A stretch of DNA of 64,000 nucleotides, from NCBI GenBank assembly GCA_016699675.1, contig CP064985.1:1-64000 (forward strand), read 5' to 3'. This stretch comes from Austwickia sp. (lineage in GTDB: Bacteria; Actinomycetota; Actinomycetes; Actinomycetales; Dermatophilaceae). The notes below the pieces were generated by a model that saw only the letters and a list, made by a program, of their open reading frames with translations, was not told where the DNA came from and did no database searches. Below are positions 30,680-38,976 of this stretch, piece after piece. The position numbers and the translations under genes were made by a program. Position 1 is the first letter of the stretch, and each line of letters starts with the position of its first letter.

Positions 30680-31313
30680 TGGGCACCCCGCTGACCCGCG
30701 GATCCCTCTCGACCGCGGCCCGCAGCGCGCGCGCCAGGGCCTTGAACTGCGCCTCCACGATGTGGTGCGGGTCGCGACCGGACAGCACCCGCACGTGCAC
30801 CGCGATCTGGGCGTGGTGGGCCAGCGTCTCCAGGACGTGCCGGGTCATCGAGCCGGCGTACGCCCCGCCGATCACGACGTACTCCTGACCGGGCGGCTCG
30901 CCGAGGTGCACGCAGTACGGCCGGCCGGCGACGTCGACCGCGGCCTGCACCAGGGCTTCGTCCAGCGGCACGAGGGCGTCGCCGAACCTGCGGATCCCGC
31001 GCTTGTCGCCCAGCGCCTGGTGCAGCGCGTCGCCGAGGCAGATGGCGACGTCCTCCACGGTGTGGTGGCCGTCGACCTCGAGGTCGCCGGTCGCCGACAC
31101 GTCCAGGTCGATCAGGCTGTGCTTGGCCAGGCTCGCGAGCATGTGGTCGTAGAAGGGCACGCCCGTCGAGACGTGGCTCGCCCCGGTGCCGTCGAGGTCG
31201 AGGCTGAGCTCGACCCGGCTCTCCGAGGTGGCGCGCTCGATCCGCGCCGTACGGGCGGCGGGCGTGGCTCCCGCCGCCTCCGCCGGCCGGCCGTCAGCCC
31301 CGCTGGTGCTCAT
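30660..31313 (-). CDS. hisB: Imidazoleglycerol-phosphate dehydratase
   Basis: Dehydrates imidazole glycerol phosphate. The 217 residues have the two metal-binding signatures HHTVEDVAI (about residue 80) and [13 protein letters not shown] (about 183). This is the monofunctional form without a phosphatase domain. Start overlaps the hisC stop by 4 bases. The first ~20 residues are a variable Ala/Gly-rich tail. Confidence 0.97.
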   Translation of the reverse strand: MSTSGADGRPAEAAGATPAARTARIERATSESRVELSLDLDGTGASHVSTGVPFYDHMLASLAKHSLIDLDVSATGDLEVDGHHTVEDVAICLGDALHQALGDKRGIRRFGDALVPLDEALVQAAVDVAGRPYCVHLGEPPGQEYVVIGGAYAGSMTRHVLETLAHHAQIAVHVRVLSGRDPHHIVEAQFKALARALRAAVERDPRVSGVPSAKGRL

Positions 31314-32602
31314 GCGCTTTCCCGCCCCTTCGTCGCCACCTGTGCCGTCGTCCCACCCGCGCCGAGGTCGCCGAGCGCCCCACGCAGAGCGTCCAGGAAG
31401 GCCGTGGTCTCCGCCGGCGTGCCGGCCGTGACCCGCAGGTGGCCCGGCAGGCCGACATCGCGGACCAGGACGCCCCGGTCCAGTAGAGCTTGCCAGGTCG
31501 CCGCCGCGTCGGAGAACCCGCCGACGAGGACGAAGTTCGCGTCCGAGGGGACCACGGTCAGGCCCATCGCCGCGACCTCCGCCACGATCCGGTCGCGCTG
31601 GGCCTTGATGGCCTCCACCTCGGCCAGCAGGACGTCCGCGTGCGCCAGGGCGGCCCGGGCGACCACCTGGGTCTGGGTCGACAGGTGGTAGGGCATCCGC
31701 ACCAGCCGCAGCGCGTCGATCAGCGCGGGGTCGGCGGCGAGGTACCCCAGCCGGCCGCCGGCCAGGGCGAACGCCTTGGACATCGTGCGGCTCACCACCA
31801 GACGGGGCCGGCCGGCCAGAAGGCTCAGCGCCGAGACGGTGCCGGTCCGGGCGAACTCGGCGTACGCCTCGTCGACCACGACGATCGCCCGCGGGGCGGC
31901 GTCGTACACGGCCTCGATCACGTCCAGTCCCACCGCCGTGCCCGTGGGGTTGTTGGGCGAGGCGATCGCCACGACGTCCGGCTGGTGCTCGGCCACCTGG
32001 GCGGCGGCCATCTCCGGGGCCAGGTCGTAGCGGCGGCTGTCGTCGCCCTTGTCACCGCCAACGACGGCGCCCCTGTCAGCGCCCGCGTCGTCGCGGCTGG
32101 CGTCGCTCGCGGCGCTGCGCACCCCGCGGAAGCCGTCGATCCACCGCGTCCCCGTCGTCAGGGCGTAGTTGGGGTACATCGAGTACGACGGCGTGAACGC
32201 CATCAGGCTGCGACCTGGCCCGGCGAAGGCCTGCACGACGTTCAGCAGGACCTCATTGGAGCCGTTGCCCGCCCAGACCTGCTCCGGGGCGATCGGCACC
32301 CCCGACGTCCGGCTCAGGTAGCCGGCGAGATCCTCGCGCAGCGCGGTGAATTCCCGGTCCGGATAGCGGTTGAGGTCCGGCGCGGCCTTGACCAGGGCCT
32401 CGACCATGGCGTCGACGACGACCTGCGGGACCGGATAAGAGTTCTCGTTGGTGTTGAGCTGCACCGGTACGTCGAGCTGCGGCGCCCCGTAGGCGCTGCG
32501 GCCGCGCAGGTCCGGCCGGATGAGCTCGGCGATCTGCGCGGCGGGATCGGCGAGTTGTCCCGGGGCCGCGAGCTGCGCGGAGGAACCGTCGGCGGCGCTC
32601 AC
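31310..32602 (-). CDS. hisC: Histidinol-phosphate aminotransferase
   Basis: PLP-dependent aminotransferase. The 430 residues include the family core: [28 protein letters not shown] and the Schiff-base Lys in [18 protein letters not shown] ~35-residue Asp/Gly/Ser-rich insertion (about residues 160-195) separates the first half from the NNPTG segment and explains the extra length over the usual ~370. Overlaps hisD and hisB by 4 bases on each side. Confidence 0.96.
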   Translation of the reverse strand: MSAADGSSAQLAAPGQLADPAAQIAELIRPDLRGRSAYGAPQLDVPVQLNTNENSYPVPQVVVDAMVEALVKAAPDLNRYPDREFTALREDLAGYLSRTSGVPIAPEQVWAGNGSNEVLLNVVQAFAGPGRSLMAFTPSYSMYPNYALTTGTRWIDGFRGVRSAASDASRDDAGADRGAVVGGDKGDDSRRYDLAPEMAAAQVAEHQPDVVAIASPNNPTGTAVGLDVIEAVYDAAPRAIVVVDEAYAEFARTGTVSALSLLAGRPRLVVSRTMSKAFALAGGRLGYLAADPALIDALRLVRMPYHLSTQTQVVARAALAHADVLLAEVEAIKAQRDRIVAEVAAMGLTVVPSDANFVLVGGFSDAAATWQALLDRGVLVRDVGLPGHLRVTAGTPAETTAFLDALRGALGDLGAGGTTAQVATKGRESA

Positions 32603-33936
32603 GGCTGGCCGCCCTGCCGCGCCAGCACCGCGTCGCCGTGCCCGGGCAGGTCCTCGGCGCGGCTCAGCGTCACGACGGCGTCAGCCACGTCGGCGAGGGC
32701 CTGCGCGGAGTACTCGATCACCTGCACCGACCGCAGGAAGCTCAGCACCGACAGCCCCGACGCGTGCGCACTCGTGCCGCTGGTGGGCAGCACGTGATTG
32801 GAGCCGGCGGCGTAGTCCCCCAGGCTCACCGGGCTGTAGGGGCCGACGAAGATGGCCCCCGCGTTGGTCACCAGCTCGGCGTCCTGGGCGGCGGCGGCCG
32901 TCTGGATCTCCAGGTGCTCGGCGCCGTACGCGTTGACCGTGCGCAGCCCGGCAGCCAGGTCGTCGACCAGGACGATCGCCGACTGGCGGCCCGCGAGCGC
33001 CGTACAGACCCGTTCGTGGTGCTTCGTGCGCGCGACCCGCCGTTCCAGCGCCGCGGCCACGGCGTCGGCCAATTGTTCGCTGGGCGTGACCAGCACGGAC
33101 GCCGCCAGCGGGTCGTGCTCGGCCTGGCTGATGAGGTCGGCCGCGACGTGCTCGGGGTCGGCGGTGTCGTCCGCCAAGATCGCGATCTCGGTGGGGCCGG
33201 CCTCGGCGTCGATGCCCACCACCGAGCGGAGCAGGCGCTTGGCCGAGGCGACGTACACATTGCCCGGGCCCGTGATGAGGCTGACCGGCGGGCACACCAC
33301 GGTCCCGGCGTCGTCGCGCGCGCCATAGGCGAACATGGCGATCGCCTGCGCGCCCCCGGTGGCGTAGACCTCGTCCACGCCGAGGAGCGCGCATGCGGCG
33401 AGGATCGTCGGGTCGGGGTAGCCGGCGAATACCCCGGTGTTGTCGCGCTGCGGTGGGCTGGCGACGGCGAGGCTGGCGACGCCGGCCACCTGGGCGGGGA
33501 CGACGTTCATGACGACGCTGCTGGGATAGACGGCCAGGCCGCCCGGCACGTAGAGGCCGACCCGCTCGACGGGCAGCCAGCGTTGGCTGACGGTGCCGCC
33601 GGGCACGACGTACGTCGTGTGTGGGGCCCGCAACTGCTCGGCGTGCACAATCCGGGCCCGGCGGATGGCCTCCTCCAGCGCCTCGCGGACCTGCGGGTCC
33701 AGGGCGTCCGCGGCGGCCTGCAGCACCTCGGCGGGGACGCGCAGGTGTGCGGGGCGTACTCCGTCGAACCGCTCCCCATGCTCCAGCACCGCCGCCGCGC
33801 CGCGGTCGCGGACGTCGTCGCAGATCGGCCGCACGACGTCCAGCGCGTCGTCCAGGTCGTACTCGGCCCGTGGGAGGGCCTCGCGGAGGGCGCGGGCGTC
33901 CAGTTCGGAGCCACGCAGGTCGATGCGGGAAATCAC
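32599..33936 (-). CDS. hisD: Histidinol dehydrogenase
   Basis: Oxidises histidinol to histidine in two NAD-dependent steps with a zinc ion. The 445 residues are full length and carry [15 protein letters not shown] and the C-terminal EHLEIQTA and [13 protein letters not shown] stretches that supply active-site residues. It is the first gene of the his operon. The GTG start at 33936 has a TAGAAT -10 six bases upstream and no Shine-Dalgarno. Confidence 0.97.
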   Translation of the reverse strand: MISRIDLRGSELDARALREALPRAEYDLDDALDVVRPICDDVRDRGAAAVLEHGERFDGVRPAHLRVPAEVLQAAADALDPQVREALEEAIRRARIVHAEQLRAPHTTYVVPGGTVSQRWLPVERVGLYVPGGLAVYPSSVVMNVVPAQVAGVASLAVASPPQRDNTGVFAGYPDPTILAACALLGVDEVYATGGAQAIAMFAYGARDDAGTVVCPPVSLITGPGNVYVASAKRLLRSVVGIDAEAGPTEIAILADDTADPEHVAADLISQAEHDPLAASVLVTPSEQLADAVAAALERRVARTKHHERVCTALAGRQSAIVLVDDLAAGLRTVNAYGAEHLEIQTAAAAQDAELVTNAGAIFVGPYSPVSLGDYAAGSNHVLPTSGTSAHASGLSVLSFLRSVQVIEYSAQALADVADAVVTLSRAEDLPGHGDAVLARQGGQP

Positions 33937-33942
33937 CGGGCC

Positions 33943-33948
33943 ATTCTA
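33943..33948 (-). promoter_or_regulatory. hisD -10 element, leaderless arrangement
   Basis: TAGAAT on the minus strand ends 6 bases before the GTG start. The region is only 35 bases wide and shared with the divergent FetB-like gene. Confidence 0.5.
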
Positions 33949-33971
33949 GGGAGGACGCAGGTGGGGCAAGA

Positions 33972-34763
33972 ATGGCGTCCGTGCGACCCCCGCTCCCCTC
34001 GCAGGCCCTGATCCATCTCGACACCGGCACGGACGTCGTTCGGCTGGTGGTAGCGGTGTTGGGACTGGCCATCGTGTCCGCGGCGCTGCGGCGCGCCGTC
34101 GGCCTCGGCAACGGGCGGGACGAGATCGTCGCCATCGTCCGGGCCACGGTCCAGCTCGGCGTGGTGGGGCTGATCATCGCGGCGGTCCTGGGGTCGTGGC
34201 CGCTGACGCTGCTGTTCGTGGCGGTGATGGTGGCCGTGGCGGCGTACACCTCCGGTGGGCGGATGCGGGCCGTACGGCGGGTGCTGCCGCTGCTCCCGAT
34301 CGCCGTCGGCGCTCTGCCCGTCACCTCGGCGCTGCTCGCCATCGGGCTGCTGCCGGCGGAGCCGATCTCGCTGGTCCCGACGGCGGGGATTCTGATCGGC
34401 AACGCGATGACGGCCACCACCCTGGCCGGGCGGCGCGGGCTGGACGCGCTGGAGGACCAGCGCGGGGAGGTGGAGGGCGCACTGGCGCTGGGGCTGCACC
34501 CCCGCGACGCCCGGCTGCTCGTCGTGCAGCCCGCCGCGCAGCTGGCGCTGATCCCCGGGCTGGACCAGACCCGGACCGTGGGCCTCGTCACGCTGCCCGG
34601 GGCGTTCGTCGGCACCCTGCTCGGCGGGGCCACGCCGATGCAGGCCGCGGGCCTGCAGCTGGTGGTGCTGGCGGGGATCCTCGCCAGTCAGTCCGGCGCC
34701 ACCGCGCTCACTCAGGAGCTGATCGCGCGCGGCGCGCTGCGCCGGGCGCGACCGGACGCGTGA
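33972..34763 (+). CDS. FetB-like (UPF0014) ABC-type metal-export permease
   Basis: A 263-residue membrane protein with about seven predicted helices and the UPF0014/FetB core: RATVQLGVVGLIIA, LIGNAMTATTLAGRRGLD and VTLPGAFVGTLLGGATP. In E. coli FetB pairs with the ATPase FetA to export iron. No FetA-like ATPase adjoins it here, so the partner is elsewhere or the function differs. The ATG at 33972 is chosen for the hydrophobic start; GTG 33981 is an alternative. Divergent from hisD. Confidence 0.88.
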   Translation: MASVRPPLPSQALIHLDTGTDVVRLVVAVLGLAIVSAALRRAVGLGNGRDEIVAIVRATVQLGVVGLIIAAVLGSWPLTLLFVAVMVAVAAYTSGGRMRAVRRVLPLLPIAVGALPVTSALLAIGLLPAEPISLVPTAGILIGNAMTATTLAGRRGLDALEDQRGEVEGALALGLHPRDARLLVVQPAAQLALIPGLDQTRTVGLVTLPGAFVGTLLGGATPMQAAGLQLVVLAGILASQSGATALTQELIARGALRRARPDA

Positions 34764-34816
34764 ACCGAGCACACCCTGGTGACTGAGCCAGGCACGAAGG
34801 CCAGGGCCGCGAAGGT

Positions 34817-34876
34817 GACCGTTCGTGACCAGGCCTTTGGGTGCCATGGCACCCTTTGCGCAGGTCGTGAACGGTC
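34817..34876. repeat. Nested palindromic element between convergent genes
   Basis: Outer arms GACCGTTCGTGACC (34817-34830) and GGTCGTGAACGGTC (34863-34876) pair with two mismatches and enclose a perfect 16-bp palindrome GGGTGCCATGGCACCC (34839-34854). It lies between the stops of the FetB-like gene and the RHH gene and could be a bidirectional terminator, but it could also be an operator or a mobile palindromic unit. Confidence 0.7.
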
Positions 34877-34960
34877 GGCCTGTGGACAACGCCCTGCCGT
34901 GGCCAGCGCTGTCGCGACCACGCCCGTGAGCGTCCAGAACCTCCCCACCAGCCGCGTCGG

Positions 34961-35170
34961 TCAGCCGGGGTCTCGCGGCGGGCGGCCCCGCCGGGGCAGC
35001 GGGGCCGCGTCCCGCGGGGCACGGCCGGCCTCGGCCAGCGCGCGGCGCAGCAGCACCTCGATCTGGGCGTTGACGCTGCGCACGTCGTCGGCGGCCCACT
35101 TGGCGACCGCCTCGTAGACGCCCGGGTCGAGCCGCAGCAACACCTGCTTGCGCTCGGCTCGTGGCGACAT
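34961..35170 (-). CDS. Small ribbon-helix-helix-type protein paired with the SPFH protein
   Basis: A 69-residue protein. Residues ~7-48 ([18 protein letters not shown] and [14 protein letters not shown]) match the ribbon-helix-helix pattern of Arc/CopG-type DNA-binding proteins and TA antitoxins. The tail is Arg/Pro-rich. It starts 25 bases after the SPFH gene stop. This small protein and an SPFH protein occur together in many actinobacteria, by memory. It may regulate the pair or bind a partner protein. No toxin is seen next to it. Confidence 0.8.
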   Translation of the reverse strand: MSPRAERKQVLLRLDPGVYEAVAKWAADDVRSVNAQIEVLLRRALAEAGRAPRDAAPLPRRGRPPRDPG

Positions 35171-35195
35171 GGCGGATGCTCGATTCGGCGCGGGG

Positions 35196-36191
35196 TCAGG
35201 CGTACAGGCTGCCGGTGTTGACGATCGGCGTCGTCTTCTGGTCCCCGCAGAGGACGACCAGCAGGTTGCTCACCATGGCCGCCTTGCGTTCGTCGTCGAG
35301 CTCGACCACGGCGCCCTCCTCCAGGCGCGCCAGCGCGAGCTCGACCATCCCGACCGCACCCTCGACGATGCGCGACCGGGCGGCGATGATGGCGCCGGCC
35401 TGCTGCCGCTGCAGCATGGCGCCGGCGATCTCGGGGGCGTAGGCCAGGTGGCTGATCCGGACCTCGACGATCTCCAGGCCGGCGACGGTGACCCGCTGCG
35501 CCACCTCGTGCGCGAGCTGCGCGGAGACGACATCGGAGCTGCCGCGCAGCGACGTCCCCGAGCCGTCCGGGTCGTCGTACGGGTGGCTCGTCGCGACGTG
35601 CCGCAGCGCGGCCTCGGACTGCACCCGGATGAAGTTCGCGTAGTCCTGCACGGCGAAGACCGCCTTGGCGGTGTCGGCCACCTGCCACACGATGATCGCC
35701 GCGATCTCGACGGGGTTGCCGTCGTAGTCGTTGACCTTGAGCGCGGACGTCTCGAAGTTGTTGACCCGCACCGACACCGTGCGCTTGATCGTCAGCGGCA
35801 TGGTCATCAGCAGGCCGGTGCGCCGGGCCGTCCCGACGTACCGCCCGAAGAACTGGACCACCTTCGTCTCCCCCGGCTGCACGATCGCCAGCGCGGACAG
35901 CACGAGGATCGCCAACAGAACGAGCAGGACGACGCCGAAGACCTGCCCGGGCGAGACCGGCCCGCCGGCCACGCCGTCGCGGATGATCAGGTAGAGCAGG
36001 TAGCCGACGCCGGCGAACAACAGCAGCACGACCAGCAGCGCGACGAAACCGTCGATGGTCCAGGCGGTGCGTTCGCGGACGTCGACGCGGGTGCCCGCGT
36101 GACCGACCGGCGTCGTGGCGGGGGCGGCCTGGTCGGGGCCGGTCGACTCGTCGGATCCAGGGTCCGGGGTGATGGTGGTGCGCTCGCTCAT
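35196..36191 (-). CDS. SPFH/Band 7 (prohibitin-like) membrane protein
   Basis: A 331-residue protein with two close membrane segments (about residues 47-70 and 84-105) followed by a band-7 domain (~105-270) that includes [18 protein letters not shown] and [22 protein letters not shown] proteins scaffold membrane microdomains. The N-terminal ~40 residues are hydrophilic and probably cytoplasmic. A GGGAGG precedes the ATG. The palindrome at 36213-36235 lies between promoter and start. Confidence 0.9.
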   Translation of the reverse strand: MSERTTITPDPGSDESTGPDQAAPATTPVGHAGTRVDVRERTAWTIDGFVALLVVLLLFAGVGYLLYLIIRDGVAGGPVSPGQVFGVVLLVLLAILVLSALAIVQPGETKVVQFFGRYVGTARRTGLLMTMPLTIKRTVSVRVNNFETSALKVNDYDGNPVEIAAIIVWQVADTAKAVFAVQDYANFIRVQSEAALRHVATSHPYDDPDGSGTSLRGSSDVVSAQLAHEVAQRVTVAGLEIVEVRISHLAYAPEIAGAMLQRQQAGAIIAARSRIVEGAVGMVELALARLEEGAVVELDDERKAAMVSNLLVVLCGDQKTTPIVNTGSLYA

Positions 36192-36212
36192 GACGACCTC
36201 CCGAAGGCGCGA

Positions 36213-36235
36213 TGTGATAGCTAAGTGATATCACA
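36213..36235 (-). promoter_or_regulatory. Operator-like inverted repeat upstream of the SPFH gene
   Basis: TGTGATA (36213-36219) and TATCACA (36229-36235) form a perfect 7-bp inverted repeat with a 9-base spacer that itself contains part of a GTGATATCAC palindrome. It lies 21-44 bases before the ATG, in an AT-rich island unlike the rest of the window. A GntR- or CRP-like dimeric regulator would fit; the regulator is not identified. Confidence 0.65.
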
Positions 36236-36267
36236 TTTCCCGGCGTCGAGGAAGAGCTGCCCGGTGC

Positions 36268-37251
36268 TTGCCGGTGGCCGCCGCGAGGGCCAGGCTGGGG
36301 GTCGTGGTCGACGCCTGGGAGCGACGAGGGGTCTGGCGCGAGCGCCTGGCGGGGACGGCGGTGGCGGCCCCGACGTACCGTCGCCTCCGCCGCGAACTGC
36401 AGTGGCACCGCGACGCCGTACGGCGGCTGGCGACCGCCCCCGAGGGGGACTATTCGGTGGCGGTGGCCGAACACCGTACCCCGTTGTTCCGGCCGCTGTC
36501 CGGTCTCGACCAGCAACTGCAGCTCAACAAGGTGACGAACCTTCGCCTCGCGGCGGCGCACCTGGACGGCGTGGTGCTCCCGCCGGGACGCACGCTGTCG
36601 GTGTGGCGCCAGGTGGGGGCGCCGACCGCCCGGCGCGGCTATCTCCCCGGGCTGGTCCTACACGACGGTCACCTCGGGCAGGCGGTGGGCGGCGGACTGT
36701 GCCAGCTCACGAACCTCCTCTATTGGCTGACGCTGCACACGCCGCTGGAGGTCACGGAGCGCTGGCGGCACACGTACGACCTGTTCCCCGATGCCGGTCG
36801 GACCCAGCCGTTCGCCAGCGGCGCGACCTGCTCGTATCCGTCACTGGACCTGCAGATCCGCAACCCGACCGCGGCGCCGTACCGGCTGTCGTTGACCGTG
36901 ACCCGGACCGAGCTCGTGGGGGCCTGGCGGGCGACGCTGGCGCCGGCATGCCGGTACGAGGTCTACGAGGACGCCCACCTGATCACGCACGAGGGGCCCG
37001 GGCGGTGGGTACGCCGCAACCGGCTGGCGCGGCGCTCCTACGCGGCCGACGGGTCGCTCGTCGGGGACGAAGTCGTCGCCGAGAACCACGCGCTGATGAT
37101 GTACCACCCGTTCCTCCCGGCCGGACCATGCGAACACCCGGTCGCCGAGGGCCGGCTGCCGGCCGCGTCCGGATCGACCCAGATCAGGGCCGCGACCCCG
37201 CCCCGAACCCGGTCCAGCGCAGCTCCGGCGACAGGTGGCACTGATCGTTGA
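36268..37251 (+). CDS. VanW-family protein
   Basis: A 327-residue protein without a signal peptide. Residues ~75-250 match VanW: LQLNKVTNLRLAAAHLDG, GGGLCQLTNLLYWLTLHTPLEV and SYPSLDLQIRNPT. VanW was named for glycopeptide-resistance clusters but its activity is unknown, and most members lie outside such clusters. Start is uncertain: TTG 36268 with GAGGAAG upstream, or GTG 36274. The end overlaps the convergent phosphatase gene by about 68 bases. Confidence 0.85.
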   Translation: MPVAAARARLGVVVDAWERRGVWRERLAGTAVAAPTYRRLRRELQWHRDAVRRLATAPEGDYSVAVAEHRTPLFRPLSGLDQQLQLNKVTNLRLAAAHLDGVVLPPGRTLSVWRQVGAPTARRGYLPGLVLHDGHLGQAVGGGLCQLTNLLYWLTLHTPLEVTERWRHTYDLFPDAGRTQPFASGATCSYPSLDLQIRNPTAAPYRLSLTVTRTELVGAWRATLAPACRYEVYEDAHLITHEGPGRWVRRNRLARRSYAADGSLVGDEVVAENHALMMYHPFLPAGPCEHPVAEGRLPAASGSTQIRAATPPRTRSSAAPATGGTDR

Positions 37252-37832
37252 CCATCGTCACGGCGGGCGGCCCGGACGGACCGTACGCGATGACCGTCAG
37301 CGCGGCGTTCGCTGCCGACGACAGGCCGAGCCAACGATCCGGGGGGCGCGCCGAGCGCGTCCCGGAGGAGCCAGGCGATGGGGTAGGCGTGCGTGATCAG
37401 CACCTCGTGTCTGCTCGCCTCCGCACGGCCACCACCGTCGGCTTGCGGCGGGCCTTGTCGCGACCCCTGCCCGGCCACCGTCCCGAACCGCGCCACCAGC
37501 GCGGCGGCCGCGGCCTGCCCGGCGGCGGCCTCGCTCTCGTCGTACCCATCGAAGAACCCCCGCCACGACGCAGGCGTCTCCTCCGGGGTGGGCACATAGG
37601 GCACGTGGTCGATCAGTTCGGCCGCCTCGGCCACCGGCACGCCCGGCAGGTGGCGCGCCAGCTCGCGCGCGCAGTCCGCGGCCCGCGCGAGCGGTGAGTG
37701 CCACACCGCGGTGACCGGCAGGTGCGCTATCCGTCGGCCCAACAGATCGCTCTGGGCTCGCCCCGCGGCCGACAGGGTCCCGAACACATCCGCCTCGCCG
37801 TGGCGGGCCAGGTACAGCACGCGGCCGGTCAT
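37184..37832 (-). pseudogene. Histidine-phosphatase (phosphoglycerate-mutase superfamily) gene with a frameshift in a C/G run
   Basis: From the ATG at 37832 the protein begins MTGRVLYLARHGEADVFG, with the RHG catalytic motif, and has the second His in EVLITHAYPIAWLLRD. At a run of six G (37341-37346, plus strand) the frame leaves the family pattern. Removing one G restores DRWLGLSSAANAALTVIAYG and a stop at 37184. Whether this is an error, a real lesion or a slippery site cannot be decided from sequence. A 4-base overlap links its start to the upstream regulator gene. Confidence 0.75.
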
Positions 37833-38473
37833 CCTTCCCCCCGTCCGATCCCGAGCGTCGACAACAGATCCTCGTGAAGTTCCATCCACACCGCGTGACA
37901 CGACCCGACGCCGACGCCCGCGACAGCGTCCACGTCGCCGGTGCGTGCTCGAGGAAGCGCCTCGGCGAACCGCACGTCATAGCCAGCGAACCGCGCCAGG
38001 ACGCCCGCCAGCACGCCATTCAGCGCGCCGAGTTCCGGAGCGATCCGAGCCAATTCAGTGAGCACCCGCCCGTCCCAGGCGGCGCTGAGGTGGTCGTTGT
38101 CGGCGAAGCGATCACTCCCGAAGGGCCGCAGCTGCCAGTCCGTACAGGCCCGCATGACCCGGTCGTTGAGCGCCGCGAACGCATCATGCGCGCCCGCCAC
38201 CACGTCCCGCACCCCCGCTGCGTCCAGCTCGGCCGCGAGCCGCCGCCCGTCCTCGGCGCGACCGCGATCGCTGAGCGCCCAGCCGCGGTGGCCTGCGAAG
38301 GAGACGCGCGAGACGTTCCCGCGGGCCTCCTCGTCCAGCAACAGCTCAACCACGTGGTCGGCGGCGACGCCGGTACGCCGTGCGACGGCCCCCTCGTTGG
38401 TCATGCCGGCGACCCGAACCGCATGCAACACCAGCAGCTCGGGAGGCGAAGCGTGGGGATGTGAGGCGGTCAC
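37829..38473 (-). CDS. Conserved actinobacterial regulator-type protein
   Basis: A 214-residue protein. Residues ~10-75 form a likely winged-helix domain (LLVLHAVRVAGMTNEGAVA, GWALSDRGRAEDGRRL). The rest matches a conserved actinobacterial domain ending in WMELHEDLLSTLGI. Such proteins are annotated as transcriptional regulators, but the ligand is unknown. Start and stop overlap neighbours by 4 bases on both sides, making a three-gene unit with the HTH gene and the phosphatase. Confidence 0.75.
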   Translation of the reverse strand: MTASHPHASPPELLVLHAVRVAGMTNEGAVARRTGVAADHVVELLLDEEARGNVSRVSFAGHRGWALSDRGRAEDGRRLAAELDAAGVRDVVAGAHDAFAALNDRVMRACTDWQLRPFGSDRFADNDHLSAAWDGRVLTELARIAPELGALNGVLAGVLARFAGYDVRFAEALPRARTGDVDAVAGVGVGSCHAVWMELHEDLLSTLGIGRGEG

Positions 38474-38889
38474 GGCCGGCCGCTGGTGGGCGCGTCATCC
38501 GAAGGCGCCGAGCCGCCGGCCCGCGACGACGTACGGTCGAACCGTTGTTGCGCCGCCTGCGGCGAGCGCACTCCGAGATGGTCGGCGATCTGCGGCCAGG
38601 TCAGCCCCTCCGAGCGCGCCAGGAACAGCAATCCTGCCTCCAGCGCGTCGAGCTCGGCCCGCGCGGAGTCGACCAGCTGCAGCGCGGCGTGCAGGTCCGC
38701 GGGCACGTCGAGGCCGCCCTGCTCGGCCCGCCACAGGGCGAACCGGATCAGTGTGGCGTCGGCGTGCGGCACCCGCCCCGGGGTCCACGGGAAGTCGGGC
38801 AGGTCCGCGGCCCCGGCCCGCGCGAGGTGCTCGCGCGCCGCGGCCAGCGCGGCCGCACGCTCGTGATGAAGGGCAGGCATGGCGTTCAT
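38470..38889 (-). CDS. HTH DNA-binding protein
   Basis: A 139-residue protein begun at the ATG at 38889, behind GGGAGG. A C-terminal HTH lies in SEGLTWPQIADHLGVRSPQAAQQRF (about residues 95-120). The N-terminal part is helical and Ala/Leu-rich. Related proteins in streptomycetes are annotated as DNA-binding. A TTG further upstream would add 8 residues but has no ribosome binding site. Overlaps the next gene by 4 bases. A palindrome just upstream is a likely self-operator. Confidence 0.75.
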   Translation of the reverse strand: MNAMPALHHERAAALAAAREHLARAGAADLPDFPWTPGRVPHADATLIRFALWRAEQGGLDVPADLHAALQLVDSARAELDALEAGLLFLARSEGLTWPQIADHLGVRSPQAAQQRFDRTSSRAGGSAPSDDAPTSGRP

Positions 38890-38907
38890 GCCGCCACCCT
38901 CCCGGCT

Positions 38908-38938
38908 CAACAACTTGTTGTCAATGGAACGTTGTCAA
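38908..38938 (-). promoter_or_regulatory. Palindrome and direct repeats upstream of the HTH gene
   Basis: CAACAACTTGTTG (38908-38920) has 6-bp inverted arms. Two TTGTCAA direct repeats (38918-38924, 38932-38938) are 14 bases apart; read on the minus strand they give TTGACA -35-like hexamers. This AT-richer patch is a likely promoter and autoregulatory operator. Confidence 0.55.
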
Positions 38939-38976
38939 CGATCTGTTGGCTATGGTCCATGAGCGAGCGGCTCACC

